A DNA stretch of 9,518 nucleotides from Gammaproteobacteria bacterium (GTDB lineage: Bacteria; Pseudomonadota; Gammaproteobacteria; SZUA-229). The notes under the pieces were generated by a model. The model had not been told where the DNA came from and did no database searches. It worked only from the letters and a program-made list of their open reading frames with translations. The DNA lies in assembly GCA_029879605.1 (NCBI GenBank), contig JAOUQA010000052.1, positions 1 through 9,518 of the forward strand, given 5' to 3'. Numbering within the stretch: the first letter of the stretch is position 1; each line of letters begins with the position of its first letter. Shown in pieces: positions 1-5,659 of this stretch. The position numbers were made by a program, and so were the translations under genes.

Positions 1-1
1 C

Positions 2-130
2 AAGCGTGGTCGTGGTGCCGGTTTCTCGGGTATCGAGAACCACCTGTTCTATGCGGATAATACCCGCATGCTCTACGGTGATGGCCAGAAGGCGGTCGCT
101 GAGTTGATTGCAGGTGTCAAACAGCTCTAG
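2..130 (+). CDS. pntB: NAD(P) transhydrogenase subunit beta, C-terminal end (partial)
   Basis: Only the last 42 codons are in the window; the gene begins upstream. The reading frame ends in TAG at 128-130 and holds GFSGIENHLFYADNTRMLYG, which matches the PntB C-terminus (a Gly-Tyr/Phe-x-Gly-x-x-Asn-x-Leu-Phe segment, then DNT.MLFGD in E. coli-type proteins). PntB is the inner-membrane beta subunit of the proton-translocating transhydrogenase. It passes hydride between NADH and NADP+ using the proton gradient, and its C-terminal cytoplasmic domain III, seen here, binds NADP(H). The partner alpha-subunit gene(s) would normally lie just upstream, outside the window. A strong hairpin follows 20 bases after the stop, so pntB is the last gene of its transcript. 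The call rests on remembered family sequence over a short stretch. Confidence 0.85.
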   Translation, partial: KRGRGAGFSGIENHLFYADNTRMLYGDGQKAVAELIAGVKQL

Positions 131-150
131 TTCTGCTTCGAGCACGAAAC

Positions 151-180
151 AAAAAAGCCGGTCATTCGACCGGCTTTTTT
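151..180. terminator. Bidirectional rho-independent terminator between pntB and the 50-aa gene
   Basis: A perfect inverted repeat: 13-base arms (151-163 and 168-180) around the four-base loop ATTC, with the GC core GCCGGTC/GACCGGC. The arms carry six A on the left and six T on the right, so the hairpin ends in a U tract in both directions. It can stop pntB transcription on the plus strand and the convergent small gene (203-355) on the minus strand. Confidence 0.93.
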
Positions 181-202
181 ATTGTTTAAATGTAGCTGAA
201 AA

Positions 203-355
203 CTAGTTCAGGTTGGCAGAAATCCAGCTGTGCAGCTCTGAATACTGGTTTTTCGCAACACCTGTAGTGATAGCGACAATGTTCAACGTGATCACAGCAG
301 CTGCAATGATCAGTACCGTTTTCATGGTGTTTTGTTGTCTGTGATAGTCAGTCAT
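203..355 (-). CDS. Small single-span membrane protein, 50 aa, unknown function
   Basis: The minus strand reads ATG at 355-353 through 50 codons to TAG at 205-203. An AAGGAG Shine-Dalgarno (around 362-368) sits 7 bases before the ATG, a much better ribosome site than most genes here have. The product has a short charged, polar N-terminus (MTDYHRQQNTMK), one hydrophobic helix of about 20 residues (TVLIIAAAVITLNIVAITTG, residues 13-32) and a short polar tail with AKNQYSELHSWISANLN. No Cys or catalytic motif is visible. An internal ATG at codon 11 lies just before the helix, but the Shine-Dalgarno position favours the first one. The strong ribosome site, a proper terminator 20 bases downstream (151-180) and an isolated position all point to a real gene. 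I do not recognise the family; it could be an accessory subunit of a membrane complex or a small regulatory membrane protein. Confidence 0.75.
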   Translation of the reverse strand: MTDYHRQQNTMKTVLIIAAAVITLNIVAITTGVAKNQYSELHSWISANLN

Positions 356-451
356 AATTTTTCTCCTTTTTTTTCATATTTAGCCAGATAATACAACACT
401 GGCCTTGCTCATTTCGTTTCGCGATCCCACGAGGAAAATCTGAGCGGGCAC

Positions 452-480
452 GCATAATATAATATTCGCAAGTATTATGC
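452..480. repeat. Inverted repeat, possible operator
   Basis: GCATAATA (452-459) and its exact reverse complement TATTATGC (473-480) flank a 13-base spacer. A second, imperfect dyad (AATATTCG/CAAGTATT, 461-476, 6 of 8 positions paired) is offset within it. There is no T tract, so it is not a terminator. Its place in the divergent spacer suggests a protein-binding site, but this is an inference from symmetry in AT-rich DNA. Confidence 0.4.
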
Positions 481-626
481 CAGCTGTTTGAGAATGGTTA
501 TTACTATGTATAGTTCGGTTAATTCTTTTGATTCAATAAGTTAAGTAAAATAAAGGAAATATTATTTTTTTGTTAGGGACTTCATTGGTGCAACACGCCA
601 AACCTGGTGATCAAATCTGGTGCTTT

Positions 627-654
627 TTTACAACTGCAGTGCTATCGGTATAAG
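627..654 (+). promoter_or_regulatory. Candidate sigma-70 promoter for the parA-like gene
   Basis: TTTACA (627-632, five of six to consensus) and TATAAG (649-654, five of six) are separated by 16 bases. Transcription would start near 661, giving a leader of about 60 bases before the ATG at 720. Two CTGGTG copies lie directly upstream of the -35 box. Confidence 0.5.
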
Positions 655-719
655 ATGTGTGTTAATTGGGGTAGATTCCCATAAAATCGGTGAACAATAA
701 AAGCGAGCAGGGGAGCAAC

Positions 720-1364
720 ATGCGTACAATCATGGTTTTAAACGCCAAAGGCGGTTGCGGTAAGAGCACAATTTCAACCAACCTGGCCAGCTATTACGCC
801 TTCGAAGAAGAAAAGAAAGTCGTGCTGGCTGATTATGACCCGCAGGGTTCTAGCATGGCCTGGTTGCAGGCGCGTGGTGAAGAGTGGCCAGTCATAGAAG
901 GTATCGCTGCCTTTAAGGATGCTACTCGACCAGCTCGAGATACTGATATTATGATTATCGATGCCCCCGCCAGGGTGCATGGCAAGGAGCTTACCGAGTT
1001 AGTACGCAAGGCCGATACTATCCTGTTCCCGGTGCTGCCTTCACCGATCGATATGCGTGCTGCTACCGATTATATGCAGGAGCTGAAGGCCGTCGGCAAG
1101 GTTGAGCGAGGTGAAGTGAAAATTGGCGTTATCGCCAACCGGGTGCGTGAGAACACCATTATTTTTTCCGAGCTGTTCGATTTCATCAAAAAACTCAGGG
1201 TGCCCTATGTTGCCACCCTGCGTGATACCCAGAACTATATCCGTGCCGAAGAGCGTGGAATTGGTATATTTGAGATGGCACCTTCGCAGGTGTACCAGGA
1301 CCTGGAAAGCTGGGAGTCACTGATTAAGTGGCTGCGTAGTAAGCGCAGCATGCCAGATCAGTAA
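720..1364 (+). CDS. ParA/MinD-type ATPase, solitary (no ParB beside it)
   Basis: A 214-residue P-loop ATPase of the ParA superfamily. Such ATPases bind ATP as sandwich dimers, bind nucleoid DNA or membrane, and position a cargo. Residues 9-17 carry the deviant Walker A motif AKGGCGKST with the signature Lys10 and the P-loop Lys15. The A' motif is DYDPQG (38-43) and Walker B ends at Asp81 in MIIDAPA. The length fits short orphan ParAs without the N-terminal helix-turn-helix of plasmid ParAs. I place the start at ATG 720 because AGGGGAG lies 4 bases upstream and MRTIMVLNAKGG fits the family start; a GTG at 690 would add ten residues with little resemblance to the family. No ParB gene or obvious parS site is seen nearby, so the cargo is unknown: chemoreceptor arrays (PpfA-like), carboxysomes (McdA-like) and other bodies are all possible. 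The gene is probably transcribed alone from 627-654. Confidence 0.9.
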   Translation: MRTIMVLNAKGGCGKSTISTNLASYYAFEEEKKVVLADYDPQGSSMAWLQARGEEWPVIEGIAAFKDATRPARDTDIMIIDAPARVHGKELTELVRKADTILFPVLPSPIDMRAATDYMQELKAVGKVERGEVKIGVIANRVRENTIIFSELFDFIKKLRVPYVATLRDTQNYIRAEERGIGIFEMAPSQVYQDLESWESLIKWLRSKRSMPDQ

Positions 1365-1452
1365 ACGCCTGTTACGATCATAAAAAAAAGAACCATAAAA
1401 TAATCATCCCGAAAAAGCGAACAGACTTCGCTTGAGTTACATTGCTGTGTCT

Positions 1453-2466
1453 ATGTTTGTTGCATCTAATTTAACCGAATTCAAAACTTTGTTTGCTGAA
1501 AAGCTCCGGTCGATGTTATCTCCCGATGAACTCGGTGCTTTCATCCTGGTGCTATCAAACAGTATGCAGGACAAGTCATTACAAGTAAGTTTAAAAAACG
1601 ATTTAATGACCATGTTTGTTGAGATGAATAAAGAACTTAAAGATGGTGTGCTGCATGCAACCGAGGACGATCTGGGTGTTTTTGAAAAAATAAGGAAAAA
1701 AGGTGTCGGTTCATTTTCAGCCTGGGAGAGGCATAAACAGGGTGAATGGGAGTTATTGTATAACCCCATGCGGGCAATGCGTCCGGAACGCGCCTCTTCA
1801 GAAAAGATGAAGAGCATTTTTCAGGAGTTTCATGGAGCTCGATTTAATTTTAACAAACCCTTTCTACGACCAGAGATTCTATGGGAAGGTGAATGGCATC
1901 ATGTGCCACTGAGGGTTTTGTATAATAAATTTCCATTTGCGCCATATCATTTAATCGTTGTGCCGCACCCGGAGATGGAGTTGCCGCAATATCTGACTGA
2001 ACAATATCACCAGTTAGTATGGCAAATGGTCAGGAAACAGGCAGATGTGTTTCCAGGTTTTGGTTTGGGTTATAACAGTCTCGGTGCATGCGCCTCGGTT
2101 AATCAATTACACTTCCAGTCATTTGTCAGGGAAGACAGACTGCCAGTAGAGAAAACATTGTGGTTGCACAATGGTGGCAGGCATCAGTACCCCATGCATT
2201 GCGTTAAAACAATTTCATCGGATGAATGCTGGGCGATGATTGAACAGTTTCATGTCGATAATCAGCCGTATAATTTGCTCTATCGAAAAGACTGTTGTTA
2301 TGTGTTGCCAAGGCAGATGCAGGGCAGCGAACAGGTGTCAGAAAGAGTACATGGTGCAGGCTGGATCGAAGAGTGTGGTGTTTTCAATATATCAAGCAAG
2401 AGTCATGCGAAAAATTTAACTGCCGAGTTTTTGTACTCGGATTTAAAAAGTTTGTCAGTAGAATAG
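1453..2466 (+). CDS. HIT-superfamily phosphorylase/nucleotidylyltransferase-like protein (QLHFQ variant)
   Basis: A 337-residue protein from ATG 1453. The frame also allows TTG 1432 and GTG 1447, and none has a clear Shine-Dalgarno. The N-terminal part (about 1-100) is helical, with an ELGAFILVLSNS segment. The second half has HIT/GalT-fold hallmarks: NKFPFAPYHLIVVPHPE (158-174, with His166), then a GLGYNSLGACASVNQLHFQS stretch ending in the active-site motif. Family members (Ap4A phosphorylase, GDP-L-galactose phosphorylase VTC2, GalT) use His-phi-His-phi-Gln/His, in which the middle His carries the nucleotidyl group. Here the motif is Gln218-Leu-His220-Phe-Gln222, so the presumed nucleophile is kept and the first His is replaced. 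The likely chemistry is phosphorolysis or transfer on a nucleoside diphosphate compound; the substrate is unknown. A PP-loop gene follows 63 bases downstream, possibly in the same transcript. Confidence 0.72.
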   Translation: MFVASNLTEFKTLFAEKLRSMLSPDELGAFILVLSNSMQDKSLQVSLKNDLMTMFVEMNKELKDGVLHATEDDLGVFEKIRKKGVGSFSAWERHKQGEWELLYNPMRAMRPERASSEKMKSIFQEFHGARFNFNKPFLRPEILWEGEWHHVPLRVLYNKFPFAPYHLIVVPHPEMELPQYLTEQYHQLVWQMVRKQADVFPGFGLGYNSLGACASVNQLHFQSFVREDRLPVEKTLWLHNGGRHQYPMHCVKTISSDECWAMIEQFHVDNQPYNLLYRKDCCYVLPRQMQGSEQVSERVHGAGWIEECGVFNISSKSHAKNLTAEFLYSDLKSLSVE

Positions 2467-2529
2467 TGATTGTCTGCGTCAATGATCTGTTCTTGTCTTT
2501 TCTAAGCTTTCATGTTCGGAATAGATGTT

Positions 2530-3195
2530 ATGAAAAATAAGGTGCTTATGTCATGGAGTAGCGGAAAAGACAGTGCGTGGGCGTTGTACCAGTTACAACA
2601 GAATAATGAAGTTGATGTGGTTGGACTTTTCTGCACGGTTAATAAAGAATTTGATCGCGTTGCCATGCATGGCGTAAGGCTTGAGCTTTTACAGAAACAG
2701 GCAAAAAGTGTCGGTCTGCCTCTGGAGATAATTGAAATTCCCAATCCATGTAGCAATGCTGAATACGAAAAAATAATGGGCGAGTTCGTTGTCGGGGCAA
2801 AAAATAATGACATTAAGTATTTTGCATTCGGTGACCTGTTTCTTGAAGATATTCGAAATTACAGAGAAGAAAAGCTAAAAGGCTCAGGCATCAAGGCGCT
2901 GTTTCCAATCTGGGGGATGCCTACAGAGAAACTTGCAGGAGAAATGATTGGTGCCGGTCTGAGAACAATAATAACCTGTATTGATCCTTGTAAGGTGCCT
3001 GAGGAATATGCAGGCAGGGAGTTTAATCAGGATTTTCTTATGTCGTTGCCAGAAAATATAGACCCGTGTGGTGAGCATGGAGAGTTCCATAGTTTTGTGT
3101 TCGATGGGCCAATGTTTAAAGAAAAGATCGCGATATCGGTAGGTGAAATTGTTAATCGTGATGGGTTTGTGTTTGCGGATATTCTGCCTGCCTGA
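2530..3195 (+). CDS. Dph6-like PP-loop ATPase (ATP_bind_4 family)
   Basis: A 221-residue adenine nucleotide alpha-hydrolase-fold protein. The N-terminus MKNKVLMSWSSGKDSAWALY holds the PP-loop motif SSGKDS (residues 10-15), which binds the ATP phosphates in enzymes that adenylate a substrate before amide or thio transfer. The C-terminal signature GEHGEFHSFVFDGPMF (from about residue 181) and the GDLFLEDIRNYREE segment are typical of diphthine-ammonia ligase (Dph6) relatives. Bacteria do not make diphthamide, so the substrate here must differ; ATP-dependent amidation of a small molecule or protein is the reasonable inference. I chose ATG 2530 because MKNKVLMSWSSGKDS fits the family start; ATG 2512 would add six residues. 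The ribosome site is weak in both cases (GGA at 2518-2520). The length is normal for the bacterial family. It may be co-transcribed with the HIT gene upstream. Confidence 0.85.
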   Translation: MKNKVLMSWSSGKDSAWALYQLQQNNEVDVVGLFCTVNKEFDRVAMHGVRLELLQKQAKSVGLPLEIIEIPNPCSNAEYEKIMGEFVVGAKNNDIKYFAFGDLFLEDIRNYREEKLKGSGIKALFPIWGMPTEKLAGEMIGAGLRTIITCIDPCKVPEEYAGREFNQDFLMSLPENIDPCGEHGEFHSFVFDGPMFKEKIAISVGEIVNRDGFVFADILPA

Positions 3196-3283
3196 GTTGA
3201 AATTATTTTAATGGTTGGTGTGTAGATTATTGCCCATCACCGGTTATTCCGTAGCTTTGTGACTCTGCGACTAATGTTCTGCA

Positions 3284-3826
3284 TTATTCTTTAATTAGTT
3301 TAAATTCACCCGGCTTCAGCACGTCCAGTCTCCACTTGCCGATGCATTCTCGAATCAGGCGCAAAGTCGGAAAGCCAACAGCTGCAGTCATGCGTCTAAC
3401 CTGTCGGTTCTTGCCTTCGGATATTTTTAGCTCAATCCATGAAGTTGGAATATTGTTGCGTTCTCTAATTGGTGGCTGGCGTGGCCATAGCCATTCAGGT
3501 TGATTGATGATCCTGGCCCTGGCGGGGCGGGTGATGCCATCCTTGAGTTTGACGCCCTGTTGTAATTGTCTGATGGCTTCATCGGTGACTTCGCCTTCTA
3601 CCTGTGCGAGGTAGGTTTTCTCAAGCTTGTGCTTCGGGTCACTGATTTTATTTTGCAGCTTTCCGTCATCGGTGAGAATCAGCAGGCCTTCGCTGTCGCG
3701 ATCGAGACGCCCCGCGGCGTAAACATTTTTTTCGTTGATGTAGTCGGCAAGTGTGGCACGGCCCTGTTCGTCGGTGAACTGACAGAGGACATCATAGGGT
3801 TTGTTGAACAGAATGATTTTAGACAC
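3284..3826 (-). CDS. rluE: 23S rRNA pseudouridine synthase RluE
   Basis: A 180-residue pseudouridine synthase of the RsuA/RluB/E/F family. RluE converts U2457 of 23S rRNA (E. coli numbering) to pseudouridine in the cytoplasm. The catalytic motif GRLDRDSEGLLILT is at residues 39-52 with nucleophile Asp42. Other matches to E. coli RluE are KPYDVLCQFTDEQGRATLADY (9-29), the LKDGITRPARAR segment and WPRQPPIRERNNIPTSW, followed by EGKNRQVRRMTAAVGFPTLRL. As usual for RluE there is no N-terminal S4 domain, so it is full length. The start is GTG at 3826-3824 with no clear Shine-Dalgarno. The stop of the truncated xni lies only 8 bases upstream, so translation may be coupled to it. Confidence 0.94.
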   Translation of the reverse strand: MSKIILFNKPYDVLCQFTDEQGRATLADYINEKNVYAAGRLDRDSEGLLILTDDGKLQNKISDPKHKLEKTYLAQVEGEVTDEAIRQLQQGVKLKDGITRPARARIINQPEWLWPRQPPIRERNNIPTSWIELKISEGKNRQVRRMTAAVGFPTLRLIRECIGKWRLDVLKPGEFKLIKE

Positions 3827-3834
3827 AGCGCTGA

Positions 3835-4110
3835 TTAAATAGGCTGTAGATTTAACCAGCGTGCACGACGGCTCTGCGCGGCATTCAGCAGGTCGAACAT
3901 ATTGTGCAGTGCGGCTTCGTTGACGCCGTGCCAGCGCAGGTCTTCTTTCGGGCCTTTGAACTCGGCATCGGTGATAATTGTGGTCAGTAGTTTATTTCTG
4001 GGTAGCATGTCCTTGTGTTCTTCAACCAGTTCCTGGATACGTTTTGCACCGCGAAATTTCATTTTTGAGATATTGTCGATGTTATCCAGGATGTCTTCAA
4101 TGCCTGGAAA
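3835..4110 (-). pseudogene. xni: C-terminal remnant of an Xni-like 5'-3' exonuclease
   Basis: The minus strand is open for about 98 codons from 4128, after an in-frame TGA at 4131-4129, to TAA at 3837-3835. Residues read from 4110 (FPGIEDILDNIDNISKMKFR, then RIQELVEEHKDMLPRNKLLTTIITDAEF) match the C-terminal third of the 5'-3' exonuclease domain of Xni/DNA polymerase I (compare the E. coli Xni pattern SLEGIYENLDAV...[22 protein letters not shown]). The metal-binding Asp-rich active site and the helix-hairpin-helix part are missing, so it cannot be a working flap endonuclease. The homology seems to start near 4110, and no start codon lies upstream in frame. ATG 4060 could still give a 75-residue peptide. 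It lies 8 bases before rluE and is probably kept as its transcribed leader. The family call is from memory of a fairly divergent region. Confidence 0.7.
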
Positions 4111-4140
4111 ATAAACTAGTATGAATGATCACCTTTAGGT

Positions 4141-4169
4141 ATTTAAATTATATAATTAAAGTATGTCAA
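4141..4169 (-). promoter_or_regulatory. Candidate promoter for the xni remnant and rluE
   Basis: On the minus strand, TTGACA (4169-4164, perfect) is followed after 17 bases by TTAAAT (4146-4141, four of six). It reads toward the xni remnant and rluE. The -35 box overlaps the first codons of the divergent protease gene, so it would have been acquired with the rearrangement. Confidence 0.4.
4151..4156 (+). promoter_or_regulatory. TATAAT -10 box just before the protease start
   Basis: A perfect TATAAT ends 6 bases before the ATG at 4163, so transcription from it would begin at about the A of the start codon and give a leaderless mRNA. This fits the lack of a Shine-Dalgarno. No good -35 is visible at 16-18 bases upstream (ATCACC at 4128-4133), so it stays tentative in very AT-rich DNA. 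Confidence 0.3.
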
Positions 4170-5545
4170 AAATAAAAAATAACCTTACAGATGTCGCACG
4201 ACAGATGATGAATGGTGTTGTTCAGGTACATGTCGAAGGCTATATAGAAGAAGACTTGCAGTCGGTAATGAATCCTGCAATTAAAATACCCGGTAACTGG
4301 CTAGGATCGGGATTTTTTGTTAAATACAAAAACCTGGAAGGATATATTGTTACCAATGCGCATGTAGTTAGAAATGCCATTAAGATCGAGATTAGTTCAA
4401 TGCTCACCAGTGAGGAAAAATTTGAGGCTGAACTGGTTGGGCTGGTAAAAAAACTTGAGCCAGACGTGGCGCTGATCCGGCTTACTGATAAAGAATTGCA
4501 GCGCTTCAAAAAACTGGCAATCAAGAAGATTGAATACCTTGAGTTATGGGAAGGCCCAAGTCCGGCGCGTGGTGAAGAGATAAAGGCGATTGGATATCCC
4601 ATGGGCATGGTTGAGCCAAATATCTCTGGTGGTGAAATTACCAATTTCGTTTCTGGTTCAGAGTACACCACTGAGCGGTTTGTTACCAATGCGGCGATTA
4701 ATCCGGGTAATTCAGGCGGGCCCAGCGTTAGCGCCAATGGTAAGGTCGTTGGCTTGAATACGGCAGTAATGCTTGATGCGGATAATATTGGATTTATTAC
4801 TCCGTCGGGTTTCGTAAAAATTATTATAGAAAACCTGTTGCAGCAGAATGAGCCGCACTTTGCCGCTATTGGTGGCAAGGTGCAGAAAAATGCAGAACAC
4901 TTTAATGAGTTATTGAAGCAGACTGAAGCGAAGGGAGTGATTGTCGCCAAGATATTACCGGGTGGATTTTTAGAGGCTGCAGGCATCAAAGAACGTGATG
5001 TCATTCTTGCAATTAATAGTGTTGAGTTTGATCGTCATGGTATTGTTATTGGTAAGGAGGGACACTTCAGGCACAAGAACATTTATGATGTCGTCAAGCT
5101 GATTCCTATTGGTGATGAAGTTGAAGTGGTGTACCAACGCGAAGGTGAAGTGAGGATTGCCACAGCAAAGGCGATGGGTAAGCCAGAAAAAGGCGTTGTG
5201 TCGCGCCCCATTATTACCGAGCGAAAATATATTGAAATATTTGGCATGATTATTCAGGAACTCAGTTTTGAAATTATTGAGGCGATGCGTGATATAGACC
5301 CAAATGCGCAAATTGAAATGATACAGACCATTGATCAGGAAAAACCAATGCTGGTGGTGACACATATACATCAAGGTTCAGAGGTTGATGAAATCGAATG
5401 GCCCGTAGGTGAGTTGATTATCAGGGCAAACGGGAGAAAAATTCACACACTGAATAATTTGCAGAAAATATTGAATAAAAATAAAGGCGGTTCATTATTG
5501 CTGGAATGCCGTGATGGCAGGATTGGTTATTTCAAGGTTGACTAA
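4163..5545 (+). CDS. HtrA/Deg-type serine protease (S1C) with two PDZ-like domains, no signal peptide
   Basis: A 460-residue trypsin-like protease. The catalytic triad is complete: His67 in TNAHVV, Asp101 in PDVALIRL and Ser184 in NPGNSGGP. The protease domain spans about 10-225, a first PDZ domain about 240-335 (GVIVAKILPGGFLEAAGIKE, then RDVILAINS), and a second degenerate PDZ about 350-458 (MLVVTHIHQGSEVDEI...GELIIRANGRKIHTLNNLQ). The N-terminus MSKIKNNLTDVARQMM is charged and has no signal peptide or membrane anchor, unlike periplasmic DegP/DegS, so the enzyme is predicted to act in the cytoplasm. The architecture, with PDZ2 lacking a GLGF-type loop, recalls the plant Deg2/Deg9 type and its bacterial relatives. 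The start at ATG 4163 has no Shine-Dalgarno; ATG 4205 would cut the first strand. It lies divergent to the truncated xni and converges on the sulfur-globule-like gene. Likely role: protein quality control or regulated proteolysis. Confidence 0.9.
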   Translation: MSKIKNNLTDVARQMMNGVVQVHVEGYIEEDLQSVMNPAIKIPGNWLGSGFFVKYKNLEGYIVTNAHVVRNAIKIEISSMLTSEEKFEAELVGLVKKLEPDVALIRLTDKELQRFKKLAIKKIEYLELWEGPSPARGEEIKAIGYPMGMVEPNISGGEITNFVSGSEYTTERFVTNAAINPGNSGGPSVSANGKVVGLNTAVMLDADNIGFITPSGFVKIIIENLLQQNEPHFAAIGGKVQKNAEHFNELLKQTEAKGVIVAKILPGGFLEAAGIKERDVILAINSVEFDRHGIVIGKEGHFRHKNIYDVVKLIPIGDEVEVVYQREGEVRIATAKAMGKPEKGVVSRPIITERKYIEIFGMIIQELSFEIIEAMRDIDPNAQIEMIQTIDQEKPMLVVTHIHQGSEVDEIEWPVGELIIRANGRKIHTLNNLQKILNKNKGGSLLLECRDGRIGYFKVD

Positions 5546-5621
5546 ATAGCTGGTACATATATGGAAACCAAGATTTAAGACTGAAAATTTAACAATAATG
5601 ATTGGCTGCATAACAATAAAA

Positions 5622-5643
5622 AAGCCCTCTGAAAAGAGGGCTT
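5622..5643 (-). terminator. Rho-independent terminator of the sulfur-globule-like gene
   Basis: Nine-base arms AAGCCCTCT (5622-5630) and AGAGGGCTT (5635-5643) enclose a GAAA loop. On the minus strand the hairpin is followed by a run of T (complement of the A run at 5618-5623), and it lies 17 bases after the stop of the 5660-5971 gene. There is no T tract on the plus side, so it is at best a weak stop for the convergent protease gene. Confidence 0.88.
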
Positions 5644-5659
5644 GATAAAAGTTAGTTTG

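Larger units (their letters stand above)
356..719. other. Divergent intergenic regulatory region
   Basis: About 360 bases without a convincing gene separate the minus-strand 50-aa gene from the plus-strand parA-like gene, so control elements for both should lie here. Visible items are the Shine-Dalgarno of the small gene (362-368), a dyad at 452-480, an AT-rich stretch at 480-580, two CTGGTG direct repeats 13 bases apart (604-609, 617-622) and a promoter candidate at 627-654. I saw no clear -35/-10 pair for the minus-strand gene. Confidence 0.6.

Noticed and set aside
604..622. Two CTGGTG direct repeats upstream of the ParA promoter as an operator or iteron
   Set aside because: There are only two six-base copies; too short to separate from chance.
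690..719. GTG 690 as start of the ParA-type gene
   Set aside because: The ten extra residues do not look like the family, and the AGGGGAG site at 709-715 fits the ATG at 720.
3196..3283. A terminator between the convergent PP-loop gene and rluE
   Set aside because: I looked for a GC stem with a T tract on either strand and found only weak pairings (GGTG...CACC).
3835..4062. The 75-codon frame from ATG 4060 as an intact small gene
   Set aside because: The 16 codons upstream of that ATG continue the same exonuclease-like homology, so the ATG is internal to a truncated gene; a peptide could still be made.
4240..5004. A long open frame (254 codons) on the strand opposite the protease gene
   Set aside because: It lies entirely inside the well-supported HtrA-type gene, has a Ser/Pro/Phe-rich composition typical of antisense shadow frames, shows no domain, and has no ribosome site.
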